Assembly: GCA_030453005.1 (NCBI GenBank)
Contig: JAKDLE010000062.1
Location: 1-9,568 of the forward strand
Origin: Pseudonocardia sp.
Lineage (GTDB): Bacteria > Actinomycetota > Actinomycetes > Mycobacteriales > Pseudonocardiaceae
Reading direction: 5' to 3'
DNA: 9,568 nucleotides
Position 1 is the stretch's first letter, and each line of letters starts with the position of its first letter. The position numbers were made by a program, and so were the translations under genes. The notes below the pieces were generated by a model, which had not been told where the DNA came from, ran no database searches, and was given only the letters and a program-made list of their open reading frames with translations. Shown here piece by piece: positions 5,533 to 9,568 of this stretch.

Positions 5533-7184
5533 CCCGCGCCACCTTCGACTTCGTCATCGTCGGCGGCGGCTCGGCGGGCTGCGTGCTGGCCAACCGGCTC
5601 AGCGCCGACCCGGACACCCGCGTCCTGTTGCTGGAGGCCGGTCGCGCCGACCACTGGTGGGACCTGCTCGTCGAGATGCCTGCCGCGATGGCCTACGCCG
5701 TGGGCAGCCCCACGCACGACTGGCGCTTCGAGTCCGAGCCCGAACCCTTCCTGGAGGGCAGGCGACTGGTGCATCCGCGCGGCAAGGTGCTCGGTGGGTG
5801 CAGCGCCATCAACGGCGTCGTCTACCAGCGCGGCCACGCCGCCGACTACGAACGCTGGGCGGCCGAGCCGGGCATGGCGGACTGGGGTTGGGAGCGCTGC
5901 CTGCCCTACTTCGCGCGCCTGGAGAACGTCTGCAGCCCCGCCGCGGGCCCGAGCCGCGGCCGCGGCGGCCCGCAGAACCTCGTCCCGGCCCCCGTCGACA
6001 ACCCGCTGTTCGACGCGTTCCTCGGTGCGGCCCGCGAGGCGGGCTACGCCGTCACCGGCGACGTCAACGAGGAGCAGGAGGCCTTCGGCGCCTTCGACCG
6101 CGCGGTGCGCCGTGGCCGCCGTGTCTCGGCGGCCAAGGCCTACCTCGCTCCGGTCCGCGGCAGACCCAACCTGTTCGTGCGCTGCGAGTCGCTCGTCACG
6201 AAGATCGTCTTCGACGGCCAGCGTGCGATCGGGGTGCGGCTGCGGGAGGCGTCCGGCCCGGAGATCGACGTGCACGCGGGCGAGGTGATCCTGGCCGCGG
6301 GCGCGATCCAGAGCCCGCAGGTGCTGGCGCTCTCCGGCGTCGGTGACACCGAGCACCTCGCGGGGCTGGGCATCGACCCGGTGCACCACCTGCCCGGCGT
6401 CGGGGTCGGGCTGCAGGACCACCTGGGCATCCACCTGCAGAACCGCTGCACCAGGCCGGTGTCGATGATGACGATGCGCCACCGCCACCGCTGGCCCGGG
6501 ATCGGGTTGCAGTGGCTGCTCACCGGACGTGGGCCTGCGGCGTCGTCCCAGATCGAGGCGGGCGGCTTCGTGCGCGCCGATCCCTGCGCGGACCAACCCG
6601 ACCTGATGCTGGCGTTCGCCCCCATCGCCACCCGCACCGATCCGGCGTCGGTGGTCGACGAGCACGGCTACCAGCTCTACCTGATGGCGGGGCGACCGGA
6701 GTCGCGCGGCACGGTCCGACTGCGCTCCGGTGACCCCGGCGACCCGCCGTCGATCCAGTTCAACTACCTGTCCACGCAGGCCGAGCGCGACTGGTGGCCG
6801 CGGGCCATCCGCGTCGCGAGGCAGCTGCTCGACCAGCCCGCGTTCGTGCCGTTCGACGGTGGCGAGACCGTGCCCGGCCGGGATGTGGCGACCGACGAGG
6901 AGCTGCTCGGGTGGGTGCGGGGCAGCGGCCGCACGGGGCTGCACCCCACGTCGTCGTGCCGGATGGGCACCGGTCCGGACGCGGTCGTCGACCCGTCGAC
7001 GATGCGGGTGTACGGGGTGGAGGGGTTGCGGTTGGTGGACGCCTCGGTCATGCCCTCGATCGTCAACGCCAACACCTACGCGCCGGTCATGATGATCGCT
7101 GAGAAGGCCGCGGACATGATCCTCGGCAACCCGCCGCTACCCACGATGAACGCGACCGGCGCCGGAGCGGCCGATCGGGCCTGA
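5529..7184 (+). CDS. GMC-family FAD-dependent oxidoreductase (choline dehydrogenase-like)
   Basis: A 551-residue flavoprotein, near the usual size for choline/alcohol dehydrogenases of the glucose-methanol-choline family, which oxidise an alcohol to an aldehyde or ketone. The N-terminal FAD site is [17 protein letters not shown] (GGGSAG at 12-17) with Glu36 in LLLEAG. The first GMC signature is [19 protein letters not shown] (84-102). It has Cys where many members have Ser, and lacks the histidine that links FAD covalently in choline oxidases, so FAD is probably non-covalent. The second signature is [15 protein letters not shown]. The catalytic pair appears as His472 in [11 protein letters not shown] and Asn515 in [10 protein letters not shown]. 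The ATG at 5529 overlaps the previous stop by four bases (ATGA), so I rejected the longer upstream frame. No betaine pathway genes are nearby. In this cluster a sugar, glycan alcohol or lipid alcohol is a more likely substrate than choline. The electron acceptor is unknown. Confidence 0.9.
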   Translation: MTRATFDFVIVGGGSAGCVLANRLSADPDTRVLLLEAGRADHWWDLLVEMPAAMAYAVGSPTHDWRFESEPEPFLEGRRLVHPRGKVLGGCSAINGVVYQRGHAADYERWAAEPGMADWGWERCLPYFARLENVCSPAAGPSRGRGGPQNLVPAPVDNPLFDAFLGAAREAGYAVTGDVNEEQEAFGAFDRAVRRGRRVSAAKAYLAPVRGRPNLFVRCESLVTKIVFDGQRAIGVRLREASGPEIDVHAGEVILAAGAIQSPQVLALSGVGDTEHLAGLGIDPVHHLPGVGVGLQDHLGIHLQNRCTRPVSMMTMRHRHRWPGIGLQWLLTGRGPAASSQIEAGGFVRADPCADQPDLMLAFAPIATRTDPASVVDEHGYQLYLMAGRPESRGTVRLRSGDPGDPPSIQFNYLSTQAERDWWPRAIRVARQLLDQPAFVPFDGGETVPGRDVATDEELLGWVRGSGRTGLHPTSSCRMGTGPDAVVDPSTMRVYGVEGLRLVDASVMPSIVNANTYAPVMMIAEKAADMILGNPPLPTMNATGAGAADRA

Positions 7185-7221
7185 CGCTGAGGTAACGGCG
7201 GGCCGTGCTAGCTTACGCACC
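7185..7221 (+). promoter_or_regulatory. Probable promoter of the glycosidase gene, with a dyad in its spacer
   Basis: TAGCTT at 7209-7214 is a good actinobacterial TAnnnT -10 box and is preceded by TG at 7206-7207 in an extended -10 arrangement (TGC-TAGCTT). The best -35 candidate is the weak CTGAGG at 7187-7192, with a 16-base spacer. Within that spacer lies the perfect dyad ACGGC-GG-GCCGT (7195-7206), placed where a repressor would compete with RNA polymerase. The predicted transcription start, seven bases past the -10, falls at about 7222. The region begins right after the GMC stop codon and no terminator separates the genes, so read-through from the GMC gene is also possible. Confidence 0.5.
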
Positions 7222-7263
7222 GTGATCAAGGGTTCCGGGATCGAGAGAGCACGGTACGGCTGA
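7222..7263 (+). CDS. Putative 13-residue leaderless leader peptide before the glycosidase
   Basis: GTG at 7222-7224 opens a frame VIKGSGIERARYG (the first residue would be Met). It ends at TGA 7261-7263, two bases before the ATG of the glycosidase. The GTG sits exactly seven bases after the TAGCTT -10 box, where transcription would begin, so the frame could be read as a leaderless message. Leaderless translation is common in actinobacteria. The glycosidase ATG lacks a recognisable Shine-Dalgarno sequence, so ribosomes finishing this frame may restart there. The geometry is seen; expression is inferred. Confidence 0.4.
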   Translation: MIKGSGIERARYG

Positions 7264-7265
7264 GC

Positions 7266-8366
7266 ATGGATCCGCAGCCCGGCCAGTCCGGACCTGAGTC
7301 CACCACCGGCCCGATCCGCGTGACCCCGCCGCCTGGCCGCCGCCGACGCATCGTGATCGGCGTCGCGCTGGTCCTGCTCCTGGTCGTCACCGCGGTCGTC
7401 GTCGGCCGTGAACGGGGCGTCCCTGGCGGCGGACCGGCCGCCGACGACCTCGGTACCGACGTATCGATCACCGTCGAGGGCGACCAGATCCTGCGCAACG
7501 GCCAGCCGTGGTGGCTGCTCGGTTACAACTCGTTCGTCTGGTCGGGCAACTGCGGGGACGAGGACGAGCGGATGTCCGCCCAGGACGTCGACGAATGGTT
7601 CAGCTCGATGCGCCACGACGGGCACGGCTCCGCGCGACTGTTCTTCTTCGAGGGCTGGGACATCGAGCGGCTCGACGCTGCCGTCGAGTCGGCGAAGCGC
7701 AACGACATCTACCTGACGATCACCCTCGACGACGCCATCGGCGGCTGCGGGGAGACCGTCAAGGACGACGAGTGGTTCTCCGACCAAGGCGAGCGGGACG
7801 CCTTCCAGGCGCACATGACCATGCTGTTGGAGCGCTACCGCGGCGAGACCACCATCGCCTGGTTCGAGTACTTCAACGAGCCCGATTTCGCCGACGGAGA
7901 GCTCCGCGAGTTCTACGACGAGATGGGCGCCGTGGCCGACGAGATCGACCCCGACCGGCTGTTCTCCAGCGGCACGATCGCGCCGTACGCCGTGGGGGAG
8001 GACGCCGACTTCCGCAGTCTCCACGAGTCGCCCGGTGTCGACATCGCGTCGCTGCACGAGTACGACGAGAACGAGGTCGAGTCCAACCACGGCCCGGACG
8101 CCCGCGCCAACTCGGCGGGCAAGCCGGTGATCGTGGGGGAGTTCGGGCTCTTCGCCACCGAGTCCGGCGAGGACTGCGAGCGCGACTTCGCCGAGCGGGC
8201 CGAGCAGACCGCCGCGAAGGCCGAGGCCTACACCACGATCGAGGGCTACGCCGGAGCGCTGATGTGGGCCTGGCAGCCGGGCCCGAACAACGCCTCGCAG
8301 TGCGAGTACGGCAACCTCGACGTCGATGAGGCCACCCAGGACGTGCTGCGCACGTTCATGCCCTGA
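7266..8366 (+). CDS. Membrane-anchored GH5-like glycoside hydrolase
   Basis: A 366-residue protein with a short proline- and arginine-rich cytoplasmic head (1-28), one membrane helix (about 29-47) and a Gly/Pro-rich linker, then an extracellular catalytic domain (about 65-366). There is no lipobox and no clear signal-peptidase site, so it probably stays anchored as a type II membrane protein. The domain has clan GH-A features: the acid/base candidate Glu205 in WFEYFNEPD, a conserved-type His264 in SLHEY, the nucleophile candidate Glu292 in VIVGEFGL, and aromatic residues in MWAWQPGP near the end. Four cysteines (96, 161, 304, 346) could form two disulfides outside the cell. The family resembles cellulases and mannanases of GH5, but the exact subfamily and substrate are unclear. 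Beside polysaccharide genes it probably trims or releases the exported polymer. Its stop region overlaps the opposing acyltransferase by 11 bases. Confidence 0.8.
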   Translation: MDPQPGQSGPESTTGPIRVTPPPGRRRRIVIGVALVLLLVVTAVVVGRERGVPGGGPAADDLGTDVSITVEGDQILRNGQPWWLLGYNSFVWSGNCGDEDERMSAQDVDEWFSSMRHDGHGSARLFFFEGWDIERLDAAVESAKRNDIYLTITLDDAIGGCGETVKDDEWFSDQGERDAFQAHMTMLLERYRGETTIAWFEYFNEPDFADGELREFYDEMGAVADEIDPDRLFSSGTIAPYAVGEDADFRSLHESPGVDIASLHEYDENEVESNHGPDARANSAGKPVIVGEFGLFATESGEDCERDFAERAEQTAAKAEAYTTIEGYAGALMWAWQPGPNNASQCEYGNLDVDEATQDVLRTFMP

Positions 8367-9435
8367 CCAGCACCCGCGGCGTCCACGCCTTGAGCCGCAG
8401 CGCGGGCGACTCCACCCACGTCCAGCTGGCCAGGGCCAGCGCGAGCCCGCCCGCGAGCGCGGCGAGCAGGTAGAGCGGCACCGGCCAGGCCGCGGCGCCC
8501 ACGAGCAGCAGCAGCACCTGCACGGGCCAGGCGTAGACGTAGAGGCCGTAGGACAGGTCGCGCCGGGAGCCGACGCGCCGCAGCCGTCGGCTCGATCCGG
8601 CCCACAGCACCAGGTACGCCACCGCCGCCGGTGCCACCACGAGGTAGACCAGCGTGGAGGCCTCCGGGGTGGGGGCCATCGACGCCAGCACCACAGCCTG
8701 TACGACCACCAGGGCCGCCAACGCGGCCCCGACTGGTCCCATCGGGATCCGCGCGGCCAGCCGGGACGCGAGTGCCCCGGCGAGGAACATCGTCCCGAAC
8801 CGGAGCGCGATCTCCAGGGTGTCGCTGCGGGAGGTCAGGGCCGCTCCGGAGAACAGCTCCGACACCGCGAGCAGCCACGCCGCCCCGGCGACGGCGAGCA
8901 GCGGCCAGGTGCGACGGCGCAGCAGTCCGGCCGCCCCGAGCGCAGCCACCCCGAGGTAACACAGGAACTCGTAGAACAGGGTGTAGAGCGAGCCGTTCAC
9001 CACCTCGCCGCCGAGGAGGCCCCGCACCTCGTACTGCCGGATGAACAGGGCCGAGTTCTGCGTGACGTACGACAGCGCCGACTGCTCGCCGGTCCACGGG
9101 AACCCGGACACCGTGCCGGTCTCCAGCAGCAGCGCCAGCGGCAGTAGCACGAACGCGGTGACCAGGAGGCAGGCCCAGAACCCTGGCAGGATCCGCAGGC
9201 ATCGCCGCCACAGGTAGCGGCCGGTGGACGGGGAGCCGAACCAGCTGCCGACGATGAGGAACCCACTCAGTGCGAAGAACCCGTCGACGGCCATCGTGCC
9301 CATGTCGACACTGCCCCCGGTGAGCCGGCCCACCGGGTCGTCATGCCCGGCGAACTTGAGCGTGTGGGACAGCAGCACGATCCCGGCGCGGCCGCGCCGC
9401 AACGCGTTGACGCTGTTGGCGCGGGGATCGAACAC
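8356..9435 (-). CDS. Membrane O-acyltransferase, acyltransferase family 3
   Basis: A 359-residue protein with about ten hydrophobic segments, of the type that transfers acetyl or other acyl groups to sugars at the membrane. Family marks include FDPRANSVNALR at the N-terminus, the putative active-site His24 in LLSHTLKFAG, DGFFALSGFLI (51-61), the basic motif YLWRRCLRILPGFW (about 75-88), NGSLYTLFYEFLCYL (about 147-161), SYGLYVYAWPVQ (about 295-306) and WTWVESPAL near the C-terminus. In this cluster it probably decorates the glycan. The GTG at 9435 is the only ordinary start in the frame, but it has no ribosome-binding site. An in-frame ATC at 9489 lies six bases after GAAGGGAG, and the intervening 18 codons look coding, so the true protein may be about 18 residues longer. 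The first membrane segment is oddly interrupted by RRGR (13-16). Confidence 0.82.
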   Translation of the reverse strand: MFDPRANSVNALRRGRAGIVLLSHTLKFAGHDDPVGRLTGGSVDMGTMAVDGFFALSGFLIVGSWFGSPSTGRYLWRRCLRILPGFWACLLVTAFVLLPLALLLETGTVSGFPWTGEQSALSYVTQNSALFIRQYEVRGLLGGEVVNGSLYTLFYEFLCYLGVAALGAAGLLRRRTWPLLAVAGAAWLLAVSELFSGAALTSRSDTLEIALRFGTMFLAGALASRLAARIPMGPVGAALAALVVVQAVVLASMAPTPEASTLVYLVVAPAAVAYLVLWAGSSRRLRRVGSRRDLSYGLYVYAWPVQVLLLLVGAAAWPVPLYLLAALAGGLALALASWTWVESPALRLKAWTPRVLVRA

Positions 9436-9495
9436 GGTGCCGAGGGGTACGCCGAGCGCAGCGGGCGCCGGGCGGTGGTGGGTGAGGATCGCGGG

Positions 9496-9503
9496 CTCCC
9501 TTC
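9496..9503 (-). promoter_or_regulatory. Strong Shine-Dalgarno sequence pointing to an ATC codon
   Basis: On the minus strand this reads GAAGGGAG, followed after six bases by ATC (9489-9487), which is in frame with the acyltransferase. No ATG, GTG or TTG lies at a suitable distance in that frame. It either marks a rare ATC start or is left over from a start codon that has mutated. Confidence 0.45.
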
Positions 9504-9513
9504 GCCGAGCGTC

Positions 9514-9535
9514 TCTACTATGACGTGACAGTAGA
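9514..9535. promoter_or_regulatory. 22-bp near-palindrome, candidate operator, upstream of the acyltransferase
   Basis: The core CTACTATGACGTGACAGTAG (9515-9534), extended by a T/A pair on the outside, is symmetric in 9 of 11 base pairs around a central ACGT. It contains a TAnnnT -10-like hexamer on each strand: TACTAT (9516-9521, plus) and TACTGT (9533-9528, minus). It lies about 10 bases upstream of the GAAGGGAG site. This is the size and symmetry of a site for a dimeric regulator of the TetR or GntR type. No regulator gene is visible in the window. No -35 boxes are evident. Confidence 0.45.
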
Positions 9536-9550
9536 CTCGCGGACGACCCA

Positions 9551-9563
9551 CCCGCGACGCGGG
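9551..9563. repeat. Perfect short inverted repeat near the right edge
   Basis: CCCGCG and CGCGGG flank a single A, forming a perfect 13-base dyad. A one-base loop is too small for a stable RNA hairpin without opening the stem, so a DNA-binding site is as likely as a terminator. Its relation to genes beyond the window cannot be judged. The rest of 9536-9568 shows nothing recognisable. Confidence 0.3.
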
Positions 9564-9568
9564 ACCGG

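Noticed and set aside
5274..6944. A long minus-strand open frame (about 556 codons) opposite the GMC gene
   Set aside because: The plus strand has all GMC signatures. The opposite frame shows no motifs and is a composition effect.
5529..7184. Calling the GMC enzyme choline dehydrogenase (betA)
   Set aside because: The match is at family level only. No betaine aldehyde dehydrogenase, choline transporter or BetI-type regulator is present, and the context is polysaccharide synthesis.
4487..7206. GGCGGGCCGT occurring at 4487-4496 and 7197-7206, with a close variant at 4531-4540, as a shared operator
   Set aside because: The same 10-mer also occurs inside the chain-length coding region (481-490). 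It consists almost only of G and C, so recurrence by chance is likely in this genome.

Overview
The window is very GC-rich DNA with strong third-position G/C bias, frequent GTG starts and short or overlapping gene junctions. This points to a high-GC actinobacterium, most likely of the Pseudonocardiales type. That placement is an inference from base composition and protein style, not from a marker gene. I see no rRNA, tRNA, CRISPR array, insertion sequence or phage gene.

The content reads as part of a cell-surface or exopolysaccharide biosynthesis locus. From left to right it holds: the first 17 codons of a minus-strand gene that leaves the window at base 1; a Wzz/BY-kinase-type chain-length protein with a degraded ATP-binding site (minus, 222-1733); a GT-B glycosyltransferase (plus, 1934-3130); a second GT-B glycosyltransferase (minus, 3114-4406); a GT-A-like protein with an EDD motif (plus, 4645-5532) overlapped by a GMC-family FAD oxidoreductase (plus, 5529-7184); a membrane-anchored GH5-like glycosidase (plus, 7266-8366); and a membrane acyltransferase of family 3 (minus, 8356-9435, possibly from 9489).

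A working model, by inference: the GT-B enzymes and the GT-A-like protein build the repeat unit, the chain-length protein controls polymerisation and export, and the acyltransferase decorates the glycan. The GMC oxidoreductase would oxidise a sugar or alcohol group, and the GH5-like enzyme would trim the polymer outside the membrane. The genes are not one operon. Strands alternate, giving two divergent intergenic control regions (1734-1933 and 4407-4644) and two tail-to-tail junctions where stop regions overlap (17 bp and 11 bp).

The most interesting signals lie between the genes. Both plus-strand transcription units starting at 4645 and 7266 lack a good ribosome-binding site of their own, but each is preceded by a 13-15 codon reading frame ending on or two bases before the start codon. 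One has a strong Shine-Dalgarno sequence. The other begins exactly where a leaderless transcript from a good -10 box would start. A perfect 10-bp inverted repeat with a 44-bp spacer lies directly upstream of the first leader frame. The acyltransferase may start at an ATC codon behind a strong Shine-Dalgarno sequence, and its upstream region carries a 22-bp near-palindrome.
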